From assembly GCA_028702395.1 (NCBI GenBank), contig JAQVOV010000001.1, positions 1 through 64,000 of the forward strand: a DNA stretch of 64,000 nt. Direction: 5' to 3'. The position numbers and the translations under genes are program-made. Source of the DNA: Candidatus Omnitrophota bacterium (GTDB lineage Bacteria; Omnitrophota; Gorgyraeia; JABMRN01). Below the pieces are notes generated by a model, which saw only the letters and a list, made by a program, of their open reading frames with translations, did no database searches and was not told the origin of the DNA. Position 1 is the first letter of the stretch; the number at the start of each line of letters is the position of its first letter. Positions 51,984 to 61,614 of the stretch are shown here, one piece after another.

Positions 51984-52160
51984 ATTGCAAAAACAATAAG
52001 TGTTTTAATAATTGATGATTCCTGTTTAATACGGGAGCTTGTGATGGCGCTTTTAACAGCAGATAATGATATTTAAGGCATAGCAACTGCAGAGAATGGG
52101 AAAGAAGGATTAGCAAAGGTAGAACCATATGATGAAATAGAGAGGTTGTTAAGCGAGTGA
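51984..52160 (+). pseudogene. CheB-like receiver remnant
   Basis: Translated through an internal TAA at 52074, the frame reads SVLIIDDSCLIRELVMALL, TADNDI-stop-GIATAENGKEGL and AKVEPYDEIERLLSE-stop. DDS plus the GIATAENGKEGL block matches CheB N-termini; the methylesterase domain is missing. It begins right after the receiver gene without a clear start codon. A decayed gene. Confidence 0.7.
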
Positions 52161-52660
52161 GTGATGAGGCTGTGCGTCATGAGTAGTGTGTCTTGAGTCT
52201 GCTGTGGAAGACTAAATGTTAGCCACGAGCTACGCGCAGCGAGCCACGAGCTTGTGGAACGTACTTAGTAGAGCTTGATATGGGTTGGTGATAATGAAGG
52301 GGTGATAGGGAATAATTTTAGTTTTACTGGTTGAGCTAGTTGTACTGGTTGGAGATTGGCAAAGCGCATATCGTAAAGTGTGGGGAATTTAGCCACAAGC
52401 TTCGAGCTGCGCGCTGCGCGTGAACGTCCTGAGAGAAGTTTTTGTAGTGGCAGACCTATGTTTCTGCCCTAAAAGTAAAAAGAAAATCGCGAAAGCGCAT
52501 ATCGCATATCGTAGTGTAAGGTACTAAATTGATTCACAAGCTATGAGCTTCGTGCTACGCGCTAGTTGAACGTACTGAATAGGGATGAGAGGCGTGTTAG
52601 AAACCAGAGATTAGAGACCAGAGAACTTTGGACCGCTTACAGCAGCAGTCCAGAGATTGA
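52161..52660. repeat. Intergenic repeat island
   Basis: Words tgcgtcatgagtagtgtgtc, GAGCTACGCGCAGCGAGC, core variants GTGGAACGTACTTAGTAGAG (52256) and GTGAACGTCCTGAGAGAAG (52421), TTTTTGTAGTGGCAGACC, gcgcatatcg blocks at 52365 and 52502, and GTTGAACGTACTGAATAGG at 52567. No gene is seen. Confidence 0.8.
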
Positions 52661-52719
52661 TATAATGAAAGTATGCCGGATAATATGAAGATGTTCTGAA
52701 AAAAAATAAGGATAATGCT

Positions 52720-53592
52720 ATGCTCAAGAATAAAAAAAACATTACACAGATACAGAATGATGGGCAAGAGCTTAAAAAAATAAAAGAAGAGCTGGAAATA
52801 CAGACTTGGGCAATGAAAAAAACAAATGAAGCAATAAAGCTTCTATATAAAGAACTAGAGCAGAAGAATGAAAAATTAAAAGAACTAAATAAATTAAAAT
52901 CCGAATTTGTTTCAATTGTATCTCATGAATTCCGCACACCTCTTTCTTGTATAAAAGAAAGTATAAACATTACACTAGATGGAACACTAGGCGACCTTAA
53001 TCAAGAACAGAAAGAGTTCTTGATTGCAGCAAAAGAGAATATAGACAGATTATCACGGCTTATCAATGATGTTCTTGATTATCAGAAAGTAGAAGCAGGA
53101 AAGATGGAATATTTTATTGCAGAACATGATCTGAACATGGTTGTTAAAGATGCTTGCAGGATAATTCAGCCTTTAGCGGACAAAAAGGGATTGACCCTTA
53201 ACTTTCAAGCTAATGAGCATGGGTGTAGAATGAAATTAGATAAAGATAAGATCATTCAAGTTCTTCTTAATTTGATCAATAATGCCATTAAATTCACTGA
53301 AAGAGGAAATGTAGATATTGTAGTTAAAGATGAACAGGACAATTTCCATATTCTAGTTAAGGATACAGGTATAGGTATTGCAAAAGAGGATATCCCAAGA
53401 TTGTTTGAAAGTTTTGAGCAGGTCGGCAAAGGCAAAAAAACAGGCGGAACCGGTTTAGGATTAGCTATTTCCAAAAAGATCATTGAGGCGCATAATGGAA
53501 AGATCTGGGTAGAGTCTGAACAAGGACAAGGTACAACCTTTCATTTTACTTTGCCTAAAAAGCACAATAGAGGTAAATACGACTTAAGGTGA
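52720..53592 (+). CDS. Soluble sensor histidine kinase
   Basis: 290 residues, no membrane helix or PAS domain. An N-terminal coiled coil (about 10-65) leads to HisKA with the phospho-His in FVSIVSHEFRTPLSCIKESI. The HATPase_c domain carries the N box NLINNAIKFTERG, G1 KDTGIGIAKED, F box FESFEQ and G2 GGTGLGLAISKKIIEAH. With receiver genes on both sides it likely phosphorylates one of them. An extended TATAAT (52661) lies upstream. Confidence 0.93.
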   Translation: MLKNKKNITQIQNDGQELKKIKEELEIQTWAMKKTNEAIKLLYKELEQKNEKLKELNKLKSEFVSIVSHEFRTPLSCIKESINITLDGTLGDLNQEQKEFLIAAKENIDRLSRLINDVLDYQKVEAGKMEYFIAEHDLNMVVKDACRIIQPLADKKGLTLNFQANEHGCRMKLDKDKIIQVLLNLINNAIKFTERGNVDIVVKDEQDNFHILVKDTGIGIAKEDIPRLFESFEQVGKGKKTGGTGLGLAISKKIIEAHNGKIWVESEQGQGTTFHFTLPKKHNRGKYDLR

Positions 53593-53641
53593 AATTTTAA
53601 AATATATCTTTAAAAATATTTTTATCTGAAAGGAAAAAAAT

Positions 53642-54034
53642 ATGGCAAAAATCAAAAAAAATAAGGTGCTTATAATCGAAGATGAATCAGATATGGTCAA
53701 AATATTGAACAAAAGGTTTTCCCAGAATGAATTTGATGTTCTGGTTTCATCCGAAGGGTCTCAAGGAGTATCTATTGCACAAAATAACAAGCCTGACATA
53801 ATTGTATTGGACCTGATGCTGCCTACTGGGGATGGGTTAGAAGTTTTAGAATCTCTTAACGGATTGCCAGAAACAAAAGATATTCCTGTAATAGTTGTTA
53901 CAGGTAATAAAGATGAAAGGTATAAAAAGCAGGTTATAGACAAAGGTGTTGCAGCATATCTTGAAAAACCATATAGTTTTGAAACGTTAATGGACATTAT
54001 CAATAATATTTTCAAAAATAAAAAAGGAATATAA
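53642..54034 (+). CDS. Single-domain response regulator
   Basis: 130 residues. IIEDESDMV, phospho-acceptor in DIIVLDLMLPTGDGLEV, Thr in VIVVTGNKD, Lys in AYLEKPYSFE. One receiver, no output domain. ATG of the PilB-like gene follows two bases after the stop, so both are probably translated from one message. Confidence 0.92.
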   Translation: MAKIKKNKVLIIEDESDMVKILNKRFSQNEFDVLVSSEGSQGVSIAQNNKPDIIVLDLMLPTGDGLEVLESLNGLPETKDIPVIVVTGNKDERYKKQVIDKGVAAYLEKPYSFETLMDIINNIFKNKKGI

Positions 54035-54035
54035 A

Positions 54036-56189
54036 ATGTCACAGCTTATAAATGCTTTATTAAAAGAAAATCTTATAACAGCAGAACAGCTCGAAGATGC
54101 TAAGGATAAGCAAATGGGAGAGAAAAAACCTATACACGAAGTATTATGCGAAATGGGTTTTGTCAAAGAAGAAGATGTTCTCAATATCTTATCAAAGGTT
54201 TTCGGGTTTCAATTGCTCGACATAAAAAAAGAGAAAATAGATCCTTCCGTCGTGAAAATGATACCTTATGATAAAGCTAAAAAATGGGGGGTTTTCCCTT
54301 TGCGTAAAGAAAATGAAAAAATAGTTGTAGCTATGAGCGACCCATTGGATGTTATAACTATAGATGAGATACGGATAATGGTAAATGCAGAAGTTAAACC
54401 TATTTTAGCTACAAAAAAAGACATAGCTAATTTGTGCGAAACACACTATCAGATGGATGAAGCAATTTACGATATTATAAAGAACATAGTTGAAGATACT
54501 ACTATAAAGATCGTTGAAGAGAAAAAAGTTTCCGAAGAGTTTTTTGATGTTTCACAAATAAAAGGAGATGCTTCTCCTATAATACGATTGGTCCGTTTGA
54601 TAATAGGGGATGCTATTAAAGGAAATGCCAGTGATATTCATATAGAGCCATATCAAAATTTTTTCGGAGTTCGTTACAGGATAGATGGATATTTAAAAAA
54701 AGTAATGAAAGTACCAAGTAAACTTTTCCCTCAGGTTGTTGCCAGCATTAAAGTATTGGCAAGACTTGATATTGCCGAACATCAGAAAGCACAAGATGGG
54801 CGTGCTCAAGCAGTAGTTAAAGATCATAGTATAGATCTTAGGATCTCAATAGTCCCAGTTATTCATGGAGAGAAAGTTGTTATCAGATTGCTGGACAAAG
54901 CAACTGCACAGGTTGAATTATCAAAGCTGGGGATGGATCAAAAAGATCTGAAGGATTTCAAAGAAACCATTGCTTTGCCGCAAGGCATGATACTTGTAAC
55001 AGGACCTACCGGATCAGGAAAAACCACAACTCTTTATGCAGCATTAAATACCATTAAGAACGAAAAAGTGAATATAATAACGATCGAAGATCCTATAGAA
55101 TATCTTATGGACGGGATCACTCAGATACAGCTTAACCCTGCGAAAAATGTAACTTTTGTTACAGCTCTAAGGAATGTATTGAGACAGGACCCTAACATTA
55201 TTTTAATTGGGGAGATAAGGGATAACGAAACTGCAGACATAGCTTTCAGAGCTTCTATGACAAGGCATTTGGTTTTTTCTGCTATTCATACTAATAATTC
55301 AATAGCATCTATTTCAAGACTCAGAAATATAGGGTTGGAACCGTATATAATTAGTTCTTCTTTAAGTATGATAGTTGCACAAAGACTTGTTAGGGTGAAC
55401 TGCCCTCATTGCAAGGAAAGTTATCAGCCGGAAGACAATCTTGTAGGGAAATTCCATTCTCTTATAGAAGCTTTTAAGATAACTGATTTTTTTAGAGGTA
55501 AAGGATGTCAAATGTGCGGATATAGCGGTTATTCAGGAAGAATAGCTATTTACGAGGTCTTAAAAATAGATGAAGAAATAAAGGAGCTTATTAATTCAAA
55601 TGCTTCTGAAGGAGAAATTTTGGTGCAAGCAAAAAAGAACGGGTTTAAGACTCTGGCTGAAAATGGCATGTTAAAAATATCCCAAGGGATAACTACTTTA
55701 GAGGAAGTAAACAATGTACTTGAAGCTGCCGAAGAAAGAACGCCCCATGAAATAAAAAAAGGAAACCTAGTTGAAATAGAGGAAATATTCGAAGAAAATA
55801 AAAAAAATGATGATAAAAAAACAAAGATATTAACAGTTGATGATGAACCGGATATACTCAAGATCTTAAATAAAAGGCTTACAAATGCGGGATATGAAGT
55901 CATTCAAGCAAAAAACGGGAAACAGGCTATTGAAAGTGCTTTCAAGGAAAGACCGGATCTTATTATTATGGACATTATGATGCCTGAAATGGATGGGATC
56001 GAAGCAACAAAAAGGATAAGGGCACAGCTGCAGACAGCAGCTATTCCTATAATAATGTTAACTGCTAAAAAGGATAAACAAAGTGAGCTAAAAGGTATAG
56101 ATGTGGGAGCAGATGATTATATTACCAAGCCTTTTGATAATGAAAAGCTAATTGCTAGGATAGAAATGCTTTTAAGGAGAAGTCGTTAA
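54036..56189 (+). CDS. PilB/GspE-type secretion ATPase fused to a C-terminal receiver domain
   Basis: 717 residues. N-terminal MshEN-like domain (about 1-130), then a GspE/PilB ATPase with DASDIHIEPY-like NASDIHIEPYQNFFGVRYRI, Walker A GPTGSGKTTTLYAA, Asp box and Walker B PNIILIGEIRDNETADIAFR, and a Zn site CPHCKES ... CQMCGYSG. A linker (about 565-597) joins it to a full receiver (ILTVDDEPDILKI, LIIMDIMMPEMDG, YITKPFD). PilB powers type IV pilus extension; a receiver on its C-terminus is unusual and suggests direct control by phosphorylation. Confidence 0.93.
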   Translation: MSQLINALLKENLITAEQLEDAKDKQMGEKKPIHEVLCEMGFVKEEDVLNILSKVFGFQLLDIKKEKIDPSVVKMIPYDKAKKWGVFPLRKENEKIVVAMSDPLDVITIDEIRIMVNAEVKPILATKKDIANLCETHYQMDEAIYDIIKNIVEDTTIKIVEEKKVSEEFFDVSQIKGDASPIIRLVRLIIGDAIKGNASDIHIEPYQNFFGVRYRIDGYLKKVMKVPSKLFPQVVASIKVLARLDIAEHQKAQDGRAQAVVKDHSIDLRISIVPVIHGEKVVIRLLDKATAQVELSKLGMDQKDLKDFKETIALPQGMILVTGPTGSGKTTTLYAALNTIKNEKVNIITIEDPIEYLMDGITQIQLNPAKNVTFVTALRNVLRQDPNIILIGEIRDNETADIAFRASMTRHLVFSAIHTNNSIASISRLRNIGLEPYIISSSLSMIVAQRLVRVNCPHCKESYQPEDNLVGKFHSLIEAFKITDFFRGKGCQMCGYSGYSGRIAIYEVLKIDEEIKELINSNASEGEILVQAKKNGFKTLAENGMLKISQGITTLEEVNNVLEAAEERTPHEIKKGNLVEIEEIFEENKKNDDKKTKILTVDDEPDILKILNKRLTNAGYEVIQAKNGKQAIESAFKERPDLIIMDIMMPEMDGIEATKRIRAQLQTAAIPIIMLTAKKDKQSELKGIDVGADDYITKPFDNEKLIARIEMLLRRSR

Positions 56190-56310
56190 GGGTATCTATA
56201 AAGAAAATACAGATATAAAAAATAGCTTAAAACAGCATTAAATAATGTTTGCTGCAGCAATGCTGAAAAGTAGAGCTTGGATCCCTTATCAAAACTATAA
56301 TGGAGGTTTT

Positions 56311-59300
56311 GTGAAAAGTAAAAAACCAAAGGGAAGATCCTTTAACATTGAGAAAAAAACAGTTCTAGGAGTTTTGGTTATACTGCTTATTGGAGTTTTA
56401 GGGATATACTGGACTATATATAAAACAAATAAACAGATGCAAAAAGACTTTAGTGCAAACACTCATTTAATAGCAAATGTTCTAGATGTAAAGAAGATCC
56501 AGTCTCTTACCGGAACAACAGAAGATCTGTATAAACCTCAATATAAAGAACTTAAAGAAAAGTTCAAAGATGTTTGCGCTACCCATCCTGAATATAGGTT
56601 TCTTTATTTAATGGGCCGCAGGGGAGACGGAAAAGTGTTTTTCTTTTTAGACAGTGAATCTGCCGGATCAGAAAACGAATCTCCTCCAGGTCAGATATAT
56701 AAAGAACTCTCCCCTGATCTGATGAAAGTATTCTACGAAAAGACACCTATTATAAAAGGACCCAATATAGATAGATGGGGAACATGGATATCATCATTTG
56801 TCCCCATAATCGATAACAAAACGAATTCTTTAGTTGCAGTTATAGGTTTGGACATTGATTATAACTTATGGAAAAAAGAAATAGGTGCTCAGGTCTTTTT
56901 GCCTATTGGATTGGTTATATCATTAATGATACTTATGATCTCAAGCCTTGTTGCAAACCAGAAAACGAACCATGTTTTGGCGAAGCCTGTTCAGAGACTT
57001 TTATTGGTGCCTTTAGCAATTGTGTTGTTCATGTTAGTTGGAGGGTTCAGCCTTATTTTGATAAGAACTCAACAGCAAAACATGCAGAGATCTGCACAAC
57101 AATTGATGGAGAATATCAGTTTAAAACTTAGCGAAATGATAAAAGAGAAAATAGATGCAATGGAGGTTATTCAAGAAGTTATTCTGAATGATGAAAATGT
57201 ACTTGATCAGTTGAAGTCCAAAGATATAGATTCCCTGCTAAGAGAGTATTCTCCGGTATTCGAAAAAATAAAAGACAACTATGCTATAACACATTTTTAT
57301 TTCCATGGGCCTGATAGGATCAATCTGCTAAGACTCCATAAGCCTGAAAAAAAGGGCGACCTTATTGATAGAACAACTATTGTTGAAGCGGAAAGAACAG
57401 GGAGAACATTTTCAGGGATAGAACTTGGACCTTTAGGAACTTTTACTTTAAGGGTCGTAAAACCCATATATTACGATGAAATACTTATAGGCTATCTGGA
57501 ACTTGGGAAAGAAATAGAGGATATTATAAGTAATCTGCATAAAGATAAGAATGTTGAAGTCGAGATTTTCATAATGAAAGATATATTGGATAAGACTCTT
57601 TGGGAACAGGGAATGAGCATGCTTGGAAGAAAATTCGACTGGGATAGATATCCTGATAAGGTAAGTATATATTCTTCTTTGAACAGTTTTTCTTTGGATC
57701 TTGATAATTATATCAGTAAAAAAAGTAAGGGAAATGTACAAGCATCGAAAGATATCAAGATAAACGGAAAAACATGTAAAGCTATGACCTTGTTTCTTAA
57801 AGATGTTTCCGGCAGTGAAGTTGGTGAAATGATAGTATTGCTAGATGTCTCTTCTATGCATAAAACATTTAGGCATGTTCTTTTTTTAACGATATCAATA
57901 GCAATAGTTCTTTTATCATCTTTAATAGGGTTTCTATATGTTATGCTGAAACGTACGGAACAAAGTATTCATTTCCAACAGGCAAAATTGGTCGGGAGTG
58001 AGGCCCGTTTAAATGCAACTCTTCATTCAATCGGTGATGCTGTAATAAGTACAGATGTCAATGGTCATGTTGAAGATATGAATGTTGTGGCAGAACATTT
58101 AACAGGATGGACATTGTTGGAGGCTTTAGGCAAAAAAATTGAGGATATTTTTCAGATTGTTAACGGCAGCACAAAAAAAATTGTAGACAATCCCATTAAA
58201 GAGGTTTTAGAAACGAAAAAGACAGTTATGCTTTTAGACCATACTATACTTATTTCCCGTACGGGAGCAGAGTATCATATATCAGATAGTGCAGCACCAA
58301 TTCATAATAATCAGGATACTGTTATTGGAGCTGTTCTGGTGTTTCGGGATGCAAGTAAAGAATATCAGATGAGAAAAGAGATCGAAGAGGGCTTTGAAAG
58401 GTTCAATCAGCTTGCCCAGCAAAGCAAAAAAGTCACATGGGAAGTGAATGCAGATGGAGTTTACACATATGTCAGTCCTATTATGGAATGGGTATCGGGT
58501 TATAGACCTGATGAGCTGGTAGGAAAAAAACATTTCTATGATCTGTGTCCTAAAAGCGGAAGTAAAAAATGTAAAATGGAAGTCTTAAAATATTTTGAAA
58601 GAAAAGAATCTTTTGTTAAAATGGAAAGACAGGTTGAATGCAAAGAAGATAAAATTATTTGGGTAGAGACTGATGGTATGCCTGTTTTTGGCGTTAACGG
58701 AGAATTATCAGGATACAGGGGATCTGACTCTGATATAACTGAAAGGAAAAAAGCAGAACAAGAATTGAAAGATAGCGAAGATAACTATCGCAATTTGTTT
58801 GAAAGTTCCATGGATGCAATAATGGTAATTAATGCCGGTAATGACAACCGTTATATAAAAGGGAATAAGCAAGCTATTAAGATGTTCAATTGTAAAGATG
58901 AAAAAGAATTTCTTTCTTTTTCCCCGATCACGTTTTCTCCCAAGCTGCAACCTGACGGGAGGGAATCTTCAGACAAGGCCAGGGAAATGATAAGAACAGC
59001 CATTGAAAAAGGGAGTCATTTTTTTGAATGGACACATAAGCGTGTTACAGGAGAAGAATTCCCTGCTAGTGTTTTACTTTCAAGAGTGGAAACAAAAGGG
59101 CAGATTTTTGTATTGGCAACACTTCGAGATCTTACTGAACGTAAGAAAATAGAAAAAGTTCTTCAGCAAAACATAGATAGATTTCAAGGGATAGCTGACA
59201 GCATGGCTGATTGGATATGGGAGGTAGATTCAAAGATGAAGTATACATATTGTTCCAGCAAGGTCATAAATGTGCTTGGCTACTCCTTTGAGGAAATACT

Positions 59301-60264
59301 CGGGAAGTCGCCTTTGGATTTTATTGTACCTGAGGAACGTGAAAGTGCGCTAAAACTTTTTAAAGAGAGTGCTTCTCAAAAAAAGCAGATAAAGAACTTT
59401 GAACAGTGGAATCTTACTAAGGATGGAAAGCGTGTATGTTTGTCGACAAGCGGTGTTCCTGTTGTAGATGAGAACGGGGAGTTAATTGGATATAGAGGGG
59501 TTGACGCTGACATTACAGAGAGAAAAAGAGCTGAACAGGAAGTTAAAAGGGCGATGGCAATAAAAAATGAATTCACATCAATGGTCTCACATGAACTACG
59601 TACCCCGCTTGCAGTCATAATGGAAGGCATCAAAATAGTTTCTGATGGTTCATGCGGAGCGATAAACGATGAGCAAAAAGATTATTTGAACACTGCAGAA
59701 AGAAATGTAGAAAGACTTGGCCGTTTGATAAATGATGTTTTGGATATCCAGAAAATGGAAGCAGGTATGCAGGAATTCAATATGAAAAAGGATGATATTA
59801 ACAGCTGTATCAGTTTTCTCAAAAGCGCTATGGAGCCAGTAGCAAAAAAACTTGGATTAACGCTGGAATTAAATTTGAATAAAGAGATACCGCAAATAAT
59901 GTTTGATAAAGATAAGATAGAACAAGTTTTGACAAATCTTCTTAATAATGCCATGAAGTTCACTGAAAAAGGAAAGATCAGTATTATAACAGGAACTGAA
60001 AGCAATTGTGTTAAAGTTTCGGTAAAAGATACAGGGCCTGGCATAAAAAAAGAGGACACAGGAAAGATCTTTGATAAATTTGAACAACTTTTAACCGGTA
60101 ATGAGAGAAAACCAGGAGGAACAGGGTTAGGATTGGCAATATGTAAAGAGATCATTCTTCAGCATGGAGGAAAGATCTGGGCAGAATCTGAAATAGGTAA
60201 AGGGTCTACTATTTCATTTTTATTACCAATAAAGGAAAGAAGGATGGTGCATCATGAAAAATAA
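56311..60264 (+). CDS. Large membrane multi-PAS sensor histidine kinase
   Basis: 1317 residues from GTG 56311, which follows GGAGG; the ATG at 56245 has no ribosome site. Membrane helices occur near residues 15-35, 195-215, 235-258 and 530-555, so there are two extracytoplasmic sensor regions (the second Cache-like). Four PAS-type domains follow (from SEARLNATLHSIGDAVISTD to SMADWIWEVDSKMKYTY). HisKA has the phospho-His in FTSMVSHELRTPLAVIME, and HATPase_c has NLLNNAMKFTEKG, KDTGPGIKKED and GGTGLGLAICKEI. The receiver gene overlaps its end. Confidence 0.93.
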   Translation: MKSKKPKGRSFNIEKKTVLGVLVILLIGVLGIYWTIYKTNKQMQKDFSANTHLIANVLDVKKIQSLTGTTEDLYKPQYKELKEKFKDVCATHPEYRFLYLMGRRGDGKVFFFLDSESAGSENESPPGQIYKELSPDLMKVFYEKTPIIKGPNIDRWGTWISSFVPIIDNKTNSLVAVIGLDIDYNLWKKEIGAQVFLPIGLVISLMILMISSLVANQKTNHVLAKPVQRLLLVPLAIVLFMLVGGFSLILIRTQQQNMQRSAQQLMENISLKLSEMIKEKIDAMEVIQEVILNDENVLDQLKSKDIDSLLREYSPVFEKIKDNYAITHFYFHGPDRINLLRLHKPEKKGDLIDRTTIVEAERTGRTFSGIELGPLGTFTLRVVKPIYYDEILIGYLELGKEIEDIISNLHKDKNVEVEIFIMKDILDKTLWEQGMSMLGRKFDWDRYPDKVSIYSSLNSFSLDLDNYISKKSKGNVQASKDIKINGKTCKAMTLFLKDVSGSEVGEMIVLLDVSSMHKTFRHVLFLTISIAIVLLSSLIGFLYVMLKRTEQSIHFQQAKLVGSEARLNATLHSIGDAVISTDVNGHVEDMNVVAEHLTGWTLLEALGKKIEDIFQIVNGSTKKIVDNPIKEVLETKKTVMLLDHTILISRTGAEYHISDSAAPIHNNQDTVIGAVLVFRDASKEYQMRKEIEEGFERFNQLAQQSKKVTWEVNADGVYTYVSPIMEWVSGYRPDELVGKKHFYDLCPKSGSKKCKMEVLKYFERKESFVKMERQVECKEDKIIWVETDGMPVFGVNGELSGYRGSDSDITERKKAEQELKDSEDNYRNLFESSMDAIMVINAGNDNRYIKGNKQAIKMFNCKDEKEFLSFSPITFSPKLQPDGRESSDKAREMIRTAIEKGSHFFEWTHKRVTGEEFPASVLLSRVETKGQIFVLATLRDLTERKKIEKVLQQNIDRFQGIADSMADWIWEVDSKMKYTYCSSKVINVLGYSFEEILGKSPLDFIVPEERESALKLFKESASQKKQIKNFEQWNLTKDGKRVCLSTSGVPVVDENGELIGYRGVDADITERKRAEQEVKRAMAIKNEFTSMVSHELRTPLAVIMEGIKIVSDGSCGAINDEQKDYLNTAERNVERLGRLINDVLDIQKMEAGMQEFNMKKDDINSCISFLKSAMEPVAKKLGLTLELNLNKEIPQIMFDKDKIEQVLTNLLNNAMKFTEKGKISIITGTESNCVKVSVKDTGPGIKKEDTGKIFDKFEQLLTGNERKPGGTGLGLAICKEIILQHGGKIWAESEIGKGSTISFLLPIKERRMVHHEK

Positions 60265-60628
60265 GATCCTTGTTGTTGATGATGAATTGGATCTGCGTAA
60301 GCTTGTTGCAGCAAGATTATCAAAGGCCGGATATGATGTCATTGAAGCCAGTAACGGACAAGAAGGTTTGGATCTTATGAAAAAAGAAAATCCTGATATG
60401 GTTCTTTTAGACCTTTTAATGCCTGTTATGGATGGATATGCAGTTTGCCGCACAGCAAAAAAAGATGAGACTATAAAAAATATTCCCATAATATTATTCG
60501 CAGCAAAATTAGCCTCTAAAACCATAGATAAAGAAGTAAAAGAGTTAGGAGCTATAGATTTTATAGGAAAACCATTTGAGGCAAAAGAACTTTTGGAAAA
60601 GATCGAGAAGGTGTTAAGCGCGAGGTAG
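60254..60628 (+). CDS. Single-domain response regulator
   Basis: 124 residues, overlapping the kinase gene by 11 bases. VVDDELDLRK, acceptor Asp in DMVLLDLLMPVMDGYAV, Ala at the switch position (ILFAAKLAS) where Thr/Ser is usual, and Lys in FIGKPFEAKE. It is the probable direct partner of the upstream multi-PAS kinase. Confidence 0.92.
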   Translation: MKNKILVVDDELDLRKLVAARLSKAGYDVIEASNGQEGLDLMKKENPDMVLLDLLMPVMDGYAVCRTAKKDETIKNIPIILFAAKLASKTIDKEVKELGAIDFIGKPFEAKELLEKIEKVLSAR

Positions 60629-60805
60629 GCTAAGCCACGTGCAACGAGCTAGTGTAACGTACTGAATAGAGTTATAAGGGGTTAGTTATTAGTGTGTGTT
60701 ATTAGTGTGAGTAAACGAAGATGCCTAATAGAATTGATTTTAAAACCGTGTTTAGGAGGATCTTTCACACACACTCACACAAATAACTCACACTAAATCA
60801 TATAA
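60629..60805. repeat. Intergenic palindromic element, GTTATTAGTGTGTG-arm type
   Basis: Left arm tagttattagtgtgtgttatta and right arm cacacacactcacacaaata; core variant GTGTAACGTACTGAATAGAG at 60652; border TCATATAAAACGGGAG. Confidence 0.72.
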
Positions 60806-60818
60806 AACGGGAGAAAAA

Positions 60819-61601
60819 ATGCCAAAAAAACGAACAATTCTTGTCGTGGATGATGAAAAGGATTTTGTAAAGGTCTTGAAAGGGCGTCTTGAAAAAAAAG
60901 GGTATAAAGTAATAGTTGCTTATAATGGAAAAGAGGGTTTGGAAATATTGAAAGACAATAGCCCTGATCTGATAGTTTTGGATATTAACATGCCTGTTAT
61001 GGGCGGAATAGAATTTTATAACCATATTTGTGATGAAAAAGCTATTTCAATGTATCCAGTACTTGTATTAACTGCGCGTGGCGAGTTAAAGGATATTTTT
61101 AAAGAGATGAACGCAGATGGGTTTATAGCCAAACCATTCAATATAGAAAAATTATACAAAGAAATAAATGTTATTATGCGTAAAAGATATGGAAGTGATA
61201 GTAGACGTTTAAGATCAAATATTCCAAAAGAAGTTCTTATTGTTGATGATAATAATGAAGTTTTCAACAAAATAGCAGTAGCTTTTTTAAACGCCGGATA
61301 CATTGTGCATGCATCTAATAATGGAATGTCTACAATAGAAAAAATAAATGAACATATTCCTGATCTGCTGGTTATCAGATTGGAATTATCCGATATGCGC
61401 GGAGATGTTATAGTTTCTAAGCTTAGGAAAATGCCAAAAACTGCGGATCTTCCGGTCGTGTTGTACTCCCCTGAAATGGCAGGAGGTAATCCTGTAATAG
61501 AAGGCATCATATGCGCGAAAACACGAGTAGAGAAAATAGTAGAAACAGATAAACCACAGGAGCTCTTGCGGGCAGCAGCTGATACCTTGGGAATAACCTA
61601 A
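60819..61601 (+). CDS. Tandem receiver-domain protein (REC-REC)
   Basis: 260 residues, same layout as the protein at 2043. REC1 (about 4-120) has VVDDEKDFV, acceptor Asp in DLIVLDINMPVMGGIEF, LVLTARGELKDIF and FIAKPFN, and its sequence resembles REC1 at 2043. REC2 (about 138-255) begins LIVDDNNEVF, but the acceptor position reads LLVIRLELSDMRG, so Asp is Arg, and it lacks the C-terminal KP. It is a pseudo-receiver, likely for protein binding. Confidence 0.88.
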   Translation: MPKKRTILVVDDEKDFVKVLKGRLEKKGYKVIVAYNGKEGLEILKDNSPDLIVLDINMPVMGGIEFYNHICDEKAISMYPVLVLTARGELKDIFKEMNADGFIAKPFNIEKLYKEINVIMRKRYGSDSRRLRSNIPKEVLIVDDNNEVFNKIAVAFLNAGYIVHASNNGMSTIEKINEHIPDLLVIRLELSDMRGDVIVSKLRKMPKTADLPVVLYSPEMAGGNPVIEGIICAKTRVEKIVETDKPQELLRAAADTLGIT

Positions 61602-61614
61602 AAGGAGTTAAATG

